Below are positions 30,178 to 39,377 of a stretch of DNA of 64,000 nucleotides, piece by piece. Location: the NCBI RefSeq assembly GCF_905475465.1, contig NC_062251.1, positions 8,859,001 to 8,923,000 of the forward strand, given 5' to 3'. Position numbers and translations under genes: made by a program. Source of the DNA: Pieris napi. Lineage: Eukaryota > Arthropoda > Insecta > Lepidoptera > Pieridae. Positions within the stretch are counted from its first letter, which is position 1. Every line of letters starts with the position of its first letter. The notes below the pieces were generated by a model. The model ran no database searches, had not been told where the DNA came from, and saw only the letters and a program-made list of their open reading frames with translations.

Positions 30178-30494
30178 TCACAACTTTCCATATCTCTGTT
30201 CTCGCAGACGACCTACCTTTCTCAACAAGCTGGAGTCATCAAATGCCTTTCTTAGATTATCCCATACCTCCTTAGCCGTGGTGGCATCCTGGATATGAAC
30301 ATTGGTCGTAGGGTCAACAAGGGTCTTGCCTTCGTATCTTCGGTCTTCGTAAATGCCATGCCCGATGTCTCGACACATTTCCACAAATCTTCATGCTCCA
30401 AAAAGGTTTTCACCGCGAAACTCCATGTAGGATAATTATCACGGCCCGCCAAACGATCAATTTGAGCAAAGCTATGCGACCGGGGGTCCGCCAT
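30178..30494 (-). pseudogene. Ty1/copia gag N-terminal fragment
   Basis: From ATG at 30494 the minus strand reads MADPRSHSFAQIDRLAGRDN, YPTWSFAVKTFLEHEDLWKC and VETSGMAFTKTEDTKARPLL. After a frameshift near 30305 it continues TTNVHIQDATTAKEVWDNLR, KAFDDSSLLRKVGRLREQRY. The pattern '+L.G.NY..W......L....LW..+', then 'A...+A....L.I.D....+I....TA...W..L...+' is the copia-type gag (UBN2-like) domain. It stops at 30178 at the DR1 repeat. Zinc knuckle and pol are missing. Confidence 0.8.
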
Positions 30495-30599
30495 TGTAAG
30501 CTGAAAAATTAATATGACGACGCGACGGTCTAATATGATCACGCAATCAATTTGCATCAACCTGATGCCTTTCACTTTATTAATCCTACTTCCCTACTT

Positions 30600-30660
30600 C
30601 TATCCGGGCGGCCTATAACCTGTGACAAACTATTTTTGAGTTAGAATTTAGAAATAAAAT
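30600..30660 (-). promoter_or_regulatory. Copia primer-binding-site-like sequence and LTR end
   Basis: About 115 bp upstream of the gag start, the minus strand reads TTTGTCACAGGTTATAGGCC. CA followed by GGTTATAGGCCGCC resembles the copia primer-binding site that pairs with an internal part of initiator tRNA-Met (GGTTATGGGCCCAG type). The upstream bases would be the 3' end of the 5' LTR, truncated at about 30660. The second copia relic at 61208 carries a better match. Confidence 0.5.
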
Positions 30661-31187
30661 AAAACCGCGTTCTAATAATCTTCATCAGATTCATCTGATA
30701 AATCTTCGCTACTAACATCGCTATCATCTTCATCTGTTTCACTTTCTTCACTCGTGATATCTGACTCTAAAATAAAATATACAATAAAATAATAATAATA
30801 ATAATAATTGTAACAATAATACAATGCTACAATAGAATGTTACAATGCTAATGCTCGATTTTACATAATTACTTAAAAATATGAACTTAATAAATAATGT
30901 TTCAATTATTTTAAAAATAAAGTAAGTAAATATTCGATCGACTTACCTTTCATAAGACAAATATTTAGATTTCACTCAAATTCTTTGTAATAAGAGGAAT
31001 GATAACCTATTAATTCTTCATTCCAATTGTCAGGCAATATAACAATTCGATATTTATGTTGATGATGCTTTCGAGCAGATAGAAAAGTTTTGCAAGAAAG
31101 CCAAAAGTCTTTATTAAATTTCTTCACTTTTTCTCTTTTCTCTCGAAAAGTAGAGTTTTCACATAACGAATTACACAAAAAACACTC
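30660..31187 (-). CDS. Possible two-exon gene fragment of unknown function
   Basis: The first frame begins MECFLCNSLCENSTFREKRE and continues through a Lys-rich helix and RIVILPDNWNEELIGYHSSY with YYKEF at the end. A Cys pair near the start and the 'YHSSCYK+F' type ending are seen in many uncharacterised, often repeat-derived arthropod proteins. About 15 bp past its stop is a donor-like AAAGGTAAGT. Some 180 bp on, a TTTTATTTTAG acceptor leads into an acidic Ser/Asp/Glu-rich tail ending EDLSDESDEDY and a stop. The in-frame stop before the donor argues for decay. No known domain. Confidence 0.3.
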
Positions 31188-31250
31188 CATAATTATTTTG
31201 CAGCACAAAAAACATTTCTTGAAATTATTTATCAAAATAAAATAAAACAC

Positions 31251-32210
31251 GTGGTCGACTGAGAAAATGTTTGCAGGCTTAGGGTCGACACTAACATGGG
31301 ATACCTAATTCGCAGTAAGTAAGTATTATTTTGTTCTAAAAGACATTATTTCGTAGAAAGCTTCTAAGAAATTAAGTATTCTGTCCAGTTTAAAATAAAT
31401 AAAATTACGGAATGCGTTACTTTCAATATTTAGAGGCAAATAAGTTTTACAATAAAGTCTACTATATTCTTGAAAGGCTGTTCAGATTTTTTGGCATACG
31501 TTGGTTTCAACAAAAGGGTTAGTTTTGTATTAGTTATTTCACTGGTTTTTCTATAGTAGTTCCAAATTTAAACAAGCGTTGTCCAAAGCAATATTTAGTT
31601 CCGTCAAAGAGTTTTCAGGCTGCGAACTAGCAGGCAGTGAAGGGCAAAAAGTAGAAGGCTCCACTAGATTTAGAAGTAGAAGGCTGGGATACGTCATCTT
31701 CAGTTTTAACGACTATCACCTTTCAAAAAATAAAAAAAACAAACCACTTCTAGAAAAATTACTTTATTTATGAAATAAATAACTCAACTTATTATAAAAT
31801 CAAAATATATCAATAAAATTGCAACTTCAACATAAACTATTTTATAAAATTAAATGAAACTTTGGTGATAAAGAATGCAATTCTTGCAAGCGGCACCTAA
31901 TACCGAACGGACTCTTTTTTCATCCACAGCAGACATCTATTGGACAAATCTGTTACATGGTCCACTAGAAATTGTTCATACTCTTCTTAGTGAATCCCAT
32001 CTTTGGTTGTTCTCTCACCCGAACATTTTGTCGCTGGTGTACGTACACATAGCCATGTGAACTGCTATATCCAAGTATGGATAAATGTTCTCCAAATTCT
32101 GATTTCGCAGAAATGATGATAGACTTTTCGATGATCCAGAATCTGGTTTTATCAAAATTCTTTCAGAAGAAAGGTCGCCTTGAAAGTGTACGCATTTCTG
32201 AACTAGTTCA
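31251..32210. other. Mostly non-coding; one unresolved protein-like remnant
   Basis: 31251-31870 is AT-rich with no recognisable coding. At about 31880-32200 minus-strand frames give RILIKPDSGSSKSLSSFLRN followed by NLENIYPYLDIAVHMAMC and, in another frame, EEYEQFLVDHVTDLSNRCLL. The 'L..+YP.L.I.+...' shape recalls hAT C-termini, but the diagnostic ERxFS block is absent, so I leave it unassigned. Confidence 0.3.
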
Positions 32211-32556
32211 GTTTCAGACCATAAGGTCCAATAGGGTGTCTCCTCTGGAATTGTTTCTATTGAAACGGCGGCCTCCCCAGCATGAGTGCCATGCGTTGAA
32301 ATCCCCGCATACCAAGGTATGTGTGTTTTTGTGGTGTAAAAGGAAATGCTCCAGCGCATGCATAGTGTCATGGGCGTTGTTGTCGGGCTCAATATATACT
32401 GAGGCGACGTAAAGTTTAATTGTGGGTGTTGGCATTACAATAATTATTAAATTGCAGTGCAGTATTGTGACAGCGCGTATGCGTTGATGCTTGATTTGGT
32501 GTAAATGCGGGCCTTCGTTCTTTCGTCCGTGTTGGACTGAAATGATTGGAGGCCTG
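32211..32556 (-). pseudogene. JkB-like copy 3, endonuclease fragment (part 1)
   Basis: The minus strand reads, from 32556 down, the GLQSFQSNTDE[RK]TKARIYTKS region, then TIKLYVASVYIEPDNNAHDT, HALEHFLLHHKNTHTLVCGD and FNAWHSCWGGRRFNRNNSRG (intact GDFNAWH). Protein-level agreement with JkB copies 1 and 2 is close, but the nucleotide sequence differs clearly. It is interrupted at 32557 by the inverted-repeat element and resumes at 34770 with CTGGGATA..., then GTTTAGCTA, TGTTACTGGTGTATGG. Confidence 0.7.
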
Positions 32557-34769
32557 GGGGTCTAGCCAAGATGGCTAAACAGTAGTGTATGTAGAAAGTC
32601 GAAAACTAAATTTGTATGAAAATGACAGCTCGTGTCGACAGTCGGTAGCCTAGGCCTTAAAGGCGTGAGTCGGGATACAATAAGCGACGCCATGACAGTG
32701 CTACGAAAAGACACACATTAACGCTTACGCTATTCGGTAGCCAACGGCCAATTAATGTTTCGGCAGTGTAGAAAAAACGGCGTTTTTCCGCCATGTTTTA
32801 GCGTGATCTCAAAAGCTGCTGTTTGCAATAATTCAGTACAACTATTGCCATCTTAATTGGCTACCTTTTTAAAAACATGTCATATTTTGGACGTTTTAAC
32901 GAAATGGTTTTAATTTGTTATCTGTCTTTTTTCAACGTTCTCGTGTAATTATAATAATTTAAACTAGAATTAATATTTTTAAGTTAATGATTAATCAAAT
33001 AAAGTGGATTTATACTTTATGAACTTTGGAAATATAAAATCTAGTGAGCAATACTAAGTAATAGTAAGCAGATATTTTCTTTAATTATTTTCTTTAAGTC
33101 AATATACTAGAGAAGTTATTATAATATTGTTAATGAATGAGAAGTTTAAATTCAAGTCCCTTGGGAGTTACTGACATTGTATGACAAATTAAGTATATAT
33201 TTTTAAGTTTAGAATTAAGTAAAGAGTTTTAATATTAAAGTTACCTATTGAAAAAACCTTGGACCGATCTTACAGTTTAGTTTGTCAGTTTTCTATTTGA
33301 TCAAAGTACTAACTAAAATATTTTCTTTTCAGAAAAAGAGAAGCTAATAAGACAACTAAAAATATTTAAAAAAACCACAAATGGACAAGTTTTATTAAAG
33401 TTATATCTTTTAATTAATTTAAGTGTTCTATTATGTACCTGAAAATGAATTTGATAATGGGGAATGAAGCATTTTATGAATAATGTAAAAAATAAGACAA
33501 CGTTTTTTTACGCCGGCTTTTTCTCTCGGCCTACACCCTCTGTCTTCTTTGCCGATGAGTAGGGATGCCTTCAAATTTAATGACGTGGAATAAGTGATAC
33601 ATGTATCTGATGTTCCATTTCATATAGTCTGTATATTCTTGTAAAATAAACTAACATTGGTAACCACTTTAATGGCTTTTCCTACTAAAGAAGACATAGG
33701 TAAATTACCAAAAATAAAACTGACAAATACATAACATACAATGTTTATTCATTTCTTACTTAAACAGATTTTCCATTTATATATTAACTAGAAGCAAATC
33801 ACTGATATAACTTATAATTTCATACCAGACTAAGTTTCTATTTTATAATTTTTATTAAACCCTTTTTTCATTTAATTGAGTAATTGCTGCTTTTCAATTC
33901 TCACTTTCTAAAAAGTATAAATTTATTATAAACAATCAACCTTGATGACTCTAACTTAAACTGAAATTGTTTGTTGGACATAAACAGAGATAATTCCAAC
34001 TAGTAGCAAATCACTAATAAAATCTATACTTATATATAAATCTGCTTTCAAATTGACAATAAAAATATTCAAGCACAAACACCAAACCTAATTAAAGCTT
34101 AAATCAAACTCTAATTTCAGTGTTCACACTAGTCTACGTTGTTTTTCTATTGTTTTTTAATCCCTTGGACTTTATCAACTCCTAGTCAAACTTATTTTCA
34201 CTCTTTATTTATCAATCCACAGTACTATTTCTATTGTTTCTTCTAAGCGGTAACAAAATATGTTGCTTTTTCATTTTGCAGATTAGTTGTGAGGTCAAAT
34301 CCTAAAAATATCAAAGTATGAGTACTACTAATTATTATATATCGCGATTATGCAATTTCAAAATCTTGTATTTATTTGTAGCCTTAAATTTTTGAGAAAA
34401 CATGAAACAAACCATAATTAATTTAAACATGCATTTAAAATTCATATATTCACTTTGCACCTTCCGTAAATTCCACTTTAATCGAAAATTGTTCCGACCT
34501 GGCTGACATTCTAATGTCCCTTTTGCAGCTTCCAATTATTGGAATTTGCAATTATTGCAAATTTACAATAATATTGTAGTTTTAACTTTTATTTGTTTAT
34601 AAAAGTGACATTAGGAATACATTTAATCCAGAGACAATATGATGGAATAAGGTGCTACTTTGCGGTAATGTATCGACATGCCTCTTGGCTACGAATTTTT
34701 CGACAGTACAATTACGCAAAAGCGGTAGTGTATGTAGAATACTTTTCGACACCAATATGGCTAGACCCC
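32557..34769. mobile_element. 2.2-kb non-autonomous DNA element with GGGGTCTAGCC termini
   Basis: The left end GGGGTCTAGCCAAGATGGC and the right end (…ATGGCTAGACCCC) form a short inverted repeat. The element is flanked by CTG at 32554-32556 and 34770-34772, and the uninterrupted JkB sequence at 27880-27900 (AGGCCTGGGATAGG) contains that CTG once, so the boundaries are well supported. Both ends also carry GTAGTGTATGTAGAA and a TTTTCGAC/GTCGAAAA subterminal motif. The 2.2-kb interior is very AT-rich with no transposase or other recognisable gene. A 3-bp duplication fits several superfamilies; I do not assign one. Confidence 0.75.
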
Positions 34770-34860
34770 CTGGGATATCCCATAAACATATGTTTAGCTA
34801 ATTCGTTGTTACTGGTGTATGGCTATTGTGTATAATTATTGCAACTCCGTTATGTTTGTT
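34770..34860 (-). pseudogene. JkB-like copy 3, endonuclease fragment (part 2)
   Basis: Continuation of JkB copy 3 beyond the inserted element. CTGGGAT, GTTTAGCTA, GTTACTGGTGTATGG and a TATTGCAA tract parallel the JkB sequence at 27889-27935 (CTGGGATAGGTTTAGCTACA and onward), with extra bases. It fades out by about 34860 where LINE-F gag sequence begins. Confidence 0.5.
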
Positions 34861-34949
34861 ACCAGTGTCATTTCTTTCAATATTATAATGTTTTATTTTA
34901 AAATGTTGTGTTGAAGTATAAACCACGTTTTCAATGTTTCTTCTATCGA

Positions 34950-35657
34950 TGCAAACTAAGTAGGTGTCTCTTTATTATTAACTATTAGAATAATTGTATC
35001 AACTAAACTTTTAACAAACCTATTAGATTTCATGAGATTATTAACTTGAGTATCTAAATTACGTGCTGTTAGACCTGGAAAGGCATTAGTATCAAATAAA
35101 TCTGAATATGTGGCATTCTTAGCTTTTATTTTCCTCTACTTTTTCCCTTTTTTTCAAGCATTTAGAAGAAATAGCGAAATGATTACCCCCACAGTTTGCA
35201 CATTTGGCATCCTTGGGAGCAACCTGGCAGGTTTTAAAATTATGTTTCTCTCCACAAATTGAAAATACTTCAGAATTATGACAAAATTAAGCAATATGTC
35301 CAAAAGTATACATTTTAAACATTGTTTAACAGTGGTATATATAAAATATTTACTTTATAACGCCAAGAACCTAAAAAAACCTACTCTGGTAAGATGGTTG
35401 AAGCAAATGTGACGGCAACTGCCTGTGTAGGTATAAACGAAAAACTACCACTATCACTTCTGACACGTCGCATGAAGCGCCTGACTTGTATAACATTCTT
35501 AGAGCTACCAATCAAAGAGAATATTTGTTTGTTGGACATATGTATTGGAACAGAGGTGAGAACTCCAGTGACCTCCGTGTACTTAGCAGGTATTGAAGCT
35601 TTAAAAGATAACTGATCAAGCAGTTTTTTGTTTTGCAAAAACAAATTTGCATTGTAA
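34950..35657 (-). pseudogene. LINE-F gag (ORF1), C-terminal half
   Basis: From 35650 the minus strand encodes LFLQNKKLLDQLSFKASIPA, VLTSVPIHMSNKQIFSLIGS, NVIQVRRFMRRVRSDSG and AVAVTFASTILPE. Several frames then give Cys/His-rich stretches (a CLKCxTFGH-like, an ICGEKHNFKTC-like and a KCANCGGNHFA-like knuckle, 35170-35330) before a long basic tail. This is a gag with an RNA-binding fold and three CCHC-type knuckles, different from the Jk gags. It continues upstream at 38324-38690, the two parts being separated by the Harbinger element at 35658-38323. Confidence 0.65.
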
Positions 35658-35851
35658 TGGCGCGTCTAAACGGGCCATGTTTTGCTGCAATTGATGGCTG
35701 CACTGTTGGCCACTAATTGTCCAGCCATTAGAAAAATATTTTAATGCAGCTGATGGCCGAACAATCTATGGCTGGGCAATGTGTTGCAATATGTCTGCAA
35801 TAGTATGGCCCATGATGCAGACTCCTAAACGGGCCACACAAACCGGCAACA

Positions 35852-36259
35852 ATGGCTGACGAAATCACACTGATCGCAGCAGCTTTTATTGTTTTATAAA
35901 AGAAACAGAAAAAGAAGAGATTGTGGATTCGACCTTACTTAAATAGGCGTGAAACTGTAGACAATTTGAGTCTTGAAATAAGCCTCGATAATAAATTATT
36001 CAAGAAATTTACAAGAATGTCAAAAGGCGACTTTGACTTTCTTTTAAACAAAATTGGACCAAAAATAAAAAGAAATGATACAAACATGAGAACAGCAATA
36101 TCTGTTACCACGAGATTGGCGATAACTCTACGGTTTTTGGCAACTGGAGATTCATTTAAAAGTTTGATGTACCTGTTCCGAGTGTCAGATGCTTCGATTT
36201 CTACTATTATTCCAGAGGTCTGTGCAGCTATTATAGAAGGATTAAAAGAATACATCAAG
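35852..36259 (+). pseudogene. PIF/Harbinger transposase, exon 1
   Basis: An ATG at 35852 opens MADEITLIAAAFIVL, then a TAA at 35897 interrupts the frame. Directly after it the same frame continues KKQKKKRLWIRPYLNRRETV, FKKFTRMSKGDFDFLLNKIG, ISVTTRLAITLRFLATGDSF and LMYLFRVSDASISTIIPEVC. This is the N-terminal helical region with the HTH that precedes the DDE_4 domain, in the usual order. The exon ends at a consensus donor AAG|GTAAGT (36259/36260). Only the nonsense codon spoils it. Confidence 0.85.
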
Positions 36260-36474
36260 GTAAGTTGACATAGGTTTATTAAGTTTGCTATTATAAATAT
36301 TATTAATAAGGAGTAATTAGTAATAAAGTAATTATTATGTACTTTTTAAATTTAATAATAAAAGGTTTCTAGTAATAACAATTAGTCGCTAATCATAGTA
36401 AGAAATTTGGTAGTCCTTAAAAATTCTAATTTTCAGTTTCATGCATCATTTTGGATAGTAAACGACACAAGTTC

Positions 36475-36908
36475 TTAATAATTTAATTTTGACTGTGTTT
36501 TATCTGAAACGGCGTTATCTTCAGATTGAGGATTTTGAGGAGGTGGTGTGGATAAGTCTGAATATAGACTTTCTGAAGTACCAGCTCGAGTTCTGTACAT
36601 TGTCATGTCACATTCAAATAGTATTTTCATGATTTTTAATTCAGCCTGCGAACGCGTGTAGTCGTCATATTTACTCATTTTGTTGGCAACATGCTCTCCG
36701 AAAGCAGCATATTCGTTTTTTTTTTCGCCAGCATCGCGTATAATATTTTGAGCCTTTTCTAATAGTGGATCTGTAGTCTTGGATCTTTTAGTTCGTGGTT
36801 TTGGAGTAGTATCGACGGCTTCCAAAGAGCCAGTCGTTTCTAATTCTACGAATTCACGTGGGTCAGCATTGATGTCAGTGTGTGTAGTTTCAGTCGCCTG
36901 TGAATACA
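36475..36908 (-). CDS. Harbinger accessory protein, BESS-like C-terminal exon
   Basis: The minus frame, preceded by a splice acceptor TGTATTCACAG (ending at 36909), reads ATETTHTDINADPREFVELE, KPRTKRSKTTDPLLEKAQNI, EYAAFGEHVANKMSKYDDYT and RSQAELKIMKILFECDMTMY, ending SDKTQSKLNY. The 'FG..VA..L......+...A...I..+L+' helix pair is the BESS-like self-association region of MADF-BESS accessory proteins that accompany insect Harbinger transposases. It lies inside the intron of the transposase gene, on the other strand. Its MADF half is at 37680-37948, on the far side of the transposase DDE exon. Confidence 0.7.
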
Positions 36909-36941
36909 TGAAATTGTTAGTATATCTTTAAACTTTTTCAG

Positions 36942-37665
36942 AAGCCGTCAGGAGTCACAGAGTTGAAAGGATCGTTGAAATTTCCCTCACTGTTTGGGTG
37001 CACTAGATGGCAAACACGTCGCAATTACCTGTCCACCAAACAGTGGCAGTCAATATTACAATTATAAGCAGTTTTATAGCATAGTGCTATTTGCTGTAAT
37101 AGATGCACGTTACAATTTTCTATATGTACATGCTGGAGTTCAAGGAAATATATCTGATGGGGGAGTTTTTAGACATACAGCTTTTGGGAAAGCACTTCTG
37201 CGTCAAACTCTCAACATACCACATCTTGAAACCCTTCCCGGCCGAGAAATGTTAACACCGTATATTTTCCTGGCAAATGATGCATTTCCCTTAACAGAGA
37301 ATATTTGCAAGCCCTATACGTTAGATTTGAACATAGGATCTCCAAAACGTGTATATAACTATAGAATATCTCGAGCACGCCGTATTGTAGAAAACTCTTT
37401 TGGTATCTTGTGTTCAGTTTTCCGTATATTACACACAACTATTGATGTTGAGTTAAAACATGTGCAAGATATAGTTGTGGCTTGTGCACATTTACATAAT
37501 TTTTTGAGACGAAATACAAGAGCAAGATCTCTGTATTCACCTCCTGGGAAGATATATACCTTTGATAGTGAAGATATTGACGTTGGTAGAATAATGCCAG
37601 GCTCATGGAGAGATGACGAACAAAGTTTAACAGATTTAAGAATATTGGGAAGGATTTTGTTTTAA
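36942..37665 (+). pseudogene. PIF/Harbinger transposase, exon 2 (DDE domain)
   Basis: After an acceptor TTTTTCAG (ending 36941) the sequence is degenerate for about 35 bases, with TGA at 36976 where the family has Trp (R-W-N-F-P-H-C). From about 36979 the frame is clean: NFPHCLGALDGKHVAI (first Asp), SQYYNYKQFYSIVLFAVIDA, NISDGGVF (second-motif region) and YIFLANDAFPL (conserved Asp). RRIVENSFGILCSVFRIL carries the catalytic Glu, followed by HNFLRRNTRARSLYSPPG. It ends TDLRILGRILF. All DDE_Tnp_4 residues are visible. Joining exon 1 to this acceptor does not preserve frame exactly, so the splice or the sequence is damaged. Confidence 0.88.
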
Positions 37666-37679
37666 AAGAAACGATAGCG

Positions 37680-37948
37680 CATCGTAAGCAAACCACTTTA
37701 CTGTTTTACCGCCAGCACTACCACTTTTCTTCTTTTTCTCCTCGTTATTTGCGTAAGGTTTTAGGCTTCTGAATTTTTTGTAAGCCTCGTTGCTTGTTAT
37801 GCCAAACTTTTCAGCGATTTCATTCCATGCATCTTTTTTAGCATTCCTATCTTTTTGATATGCCGGTTTTTATATCCCACAACTCAGGGTATAAATGTAC
37901 TTCATTAATGAAATCAGTAATTTTCTCGTTAGACCACGTAGCAGTCAT
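37680..37948 (-). pseudogene. Harbinger accessory protein, MADF exon (frameshifted)
   Basis: Minus strand from ATG at 37948: MTATWSNEKITDFINEVHLY, PELWDIKTG, then a one-base frame change, and YQKDRNAKKDAWNEIAEKFG, ITSNEAYKKFRSLKPYANNE, EKKKKSGSAGGKTVKWFAYD and ALSFLLKQN. 'L+..V...P.LWD.....Y.......AW..IA...G........K...L+..+..E..K...SG.G......+W......' is the MADF DNA-binding domain pattern. The exon overlaps or abuts the stop of the transposase DDE exon on the opposite strand (37665), so the two genes converge. A clear GT donor at its 3' end was not identified. Confidence 0.65.
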
Positions 37949-38323
37949 TTTTACGTAGTAGCCTAAATTTTAATAAATATTTAATTTAACGTCAAATACA
38001 GCTGATCGCAAAACGCAGAATAAAGCAACAGGCACACTTCACTCAAAGCAAACGTCATGTCGCGTAGAAAAGGATACACTATGCCATAACAAAGAAAGTG
38101 ACTGAAACAACAAGAGAACTGGCTGTGCAATATTGCAGTTGAATTCCATAGCCTAGCGATCGTCCGGCCACCCATCGGGGCAACATCGGCCATATGTTTG
38201 GCTATATGGCCGGGACATTACTGCAATATTGCAAAGTGTGGCTGCTATTGTTTGCAATGTTGCCGGCCACAGTGTTGCAGCCATCAATTGCAGCAAAACA
38301 TGGCCCGTTTAGACGCGCCATTA

Positions 38324-38690
38324 GGCAAATCAAATGTTACACCGACCTTATATTCATTAATAGTACGTAAATGCATGACACCAGATACCCCGTGTTCCCT
38401 TATTCCCTTGGAAAGAGCTAAACGATCCCTATCTCTGAATACAGTATTCTCATCTAATTTAGTAAGAAAAACAATTTGTCCAGTCTGTTTCGAGTCCTCC
38501 GCATACTTACGAGTATACGCTTTTACTCTATAAATGGTATATTTATCTTTGGGTTCCTTTTCCGCATATTTGGACTTAAATTTGAGCTCGTCGAAGCCAT
38601 GGATTCTGCTGAGTCAGAGGTAGTGGATTCCAGCGGCTGCTGGGTTGAACCTAAAACATCATCGAATGTGAAGATGGGTACAGAGATGAA
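38324..38690 (-). pseudogene. LINE-F gag, N-terminal half
   Basis: The minus strand in one main frame reads KSKYAEKEPKDKYTIYRVKA, RKYAEDSKQTGQIVFLTKLD, ENTVFRDRDRLALSKGIREH and GVSGVMHLRTINEYKVGVTF, then DLPN where the Harbinger element begins. It continues at 35657 with ANLFLQNKKLLDQ. The gag 5' end is not clear; by about 38700 the sequence belongs to a second Harbinger relic. This fragment's frame is well preserved, supporting the reading of the Harbinger as a later insertion. Confidence 0.6.
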
Positions 38691-38739
38691 GAACGTGGAA
38701 AACCTGTTTGAGACTGACCTGGACGTAAATCTAAATTAA

Positions 38740-38995
38740 TTACAGTATTTAAATTTAGCTCACTTAATTTGGCATAAAATAAAATTTCCCCTATTAATTT
38801 CTCTGCTAAACAGCGCTGCAATGTATTTGGGATCTCTTTTAGTTGAGAGCTAACGTCCGTCGACGAACGAAAGTCCAAATATATCAGCTGAACTTTCTTC
38901 ACCAGAATCATTTAGTAAAGTTTTTGCCGCATCAAGCACTTGTACTTGTTTTTGAAGGATTTCATTTGCTTGTCGTTTGTTTGAGTTTCTTCTTT
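38740..38995 (-). pseudogene. Second Harbinger relic: BESS-like accessory exon
   Basis: Minus strand: RNSNKRQANEILQKQVQVLD, AAKTLLNDSGEESSADIFGL, SFVDERLA, then after a frameshift LKEIPNTLQRCLAEKLIGEI and LFYAKLSELNLNTV. This again has the '....FG..V...L..+P...Q..+...I.EIL+' BESS-like arrangement. It abuts the acceptor of the transposase DDE exon (39006) on the opposite strand. This is the same relative arrangement as in the 35658-38323 element, though the sequences are very different. Confidence 0.55.
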
Positions 38996-39005
38996 TTTTT
39001 TTCAG

Positions 39006-39377
39006 GTTCCGGCAACAAAAGATGAATGGTAGGATACAGTGAGATTATTTGAACAAAAATGGCAATTTGATCATTGTTTGGGTGCTATTGATGGTAAACA
39101 CATTATTATTGAGAAACCGGCACATAGTGGATCTTTGTATTATAATTACAAGGGATCTTTCAGTATAGTTTTGCTTGCAGTTGTCAATGCAAATTATGAA
39201 TTCTTGTACGTACATGCAGCCATAAATGGTAGTATTTCCGACAGTGGAGCACTTAAACATACACAATTTTATGATAAACTACTATCCAATGAGCTGCATA
39301 TACCACCATCATCAAATTTTTCAAGATCGAATACCATGGCTCCGTATTGTTTTGTTAGAGACAGTGCTTCTGCGTAG
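39006..39377 (+). pseudogene. Second Harbinger relic: transposase DDE exon, truncated
   Basis: After TTTTTTTTCAG (acceptor ending 39005) the plus strand reads VPATKDEW, a TAG, then DTVRLFEQKWQFDHCLGAID. GKHIIIEKPAHSGSLYYNYK, SFSIVLLAVVNANYEFLYVH, ISDSGALKHTQFYDKLLSNE and NTMAPYCFVRDSA follow. The first Asp (AIDGKH), the SDSG motif and the [VL].D.A block are all present. At 39377 the sequence changes to JkA copy 3, losing the catalytic Glu and C-terminus. A polypyrimidine tract plus AG supports an intact acceptor. Confidence 0.78.

Larger units (their letters stand above)
35658..38323 (+). mobile_element. PIF/Harbinger transposon (2,666 bp) with intact 46-bp inverted repeats
   Basis: The first 46 bases (ATGGCGCGTCTAAACGGGCC and on to GATGGCTGCA) are repeated perfectly inverted at the right end (TGCAGCCATC ... 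GGCCCGTTTAGACGCGCCAT). The element splits a LINE-F gag, whose reading resumes on both sides (FDLPN before, ANLFLQN after on the minus strand). Flanks are ...GTA and TAG..., so the target duplication is at best TA, or it has mutated. Inside are a transposase (plus strand, two exons) and a MADF/BESS-type accessory protein (minus strand, two parts). GGCCGG/GGCCAT-type short repeats crowd the subterminal regions. Confidence 0.88.

Noticed and set aside
30660..31187. Treating this as a functional host gene
   Set aside because: An in-frame stop precedes the candidate splice donor and the surrounding sequence is all transposon-derived.
31579..31773. 64-codon plus-strand frame
   Set aside because: No recognisable motif, no neighbouring exon-like sequence, and AT-rich low-complexity ending.
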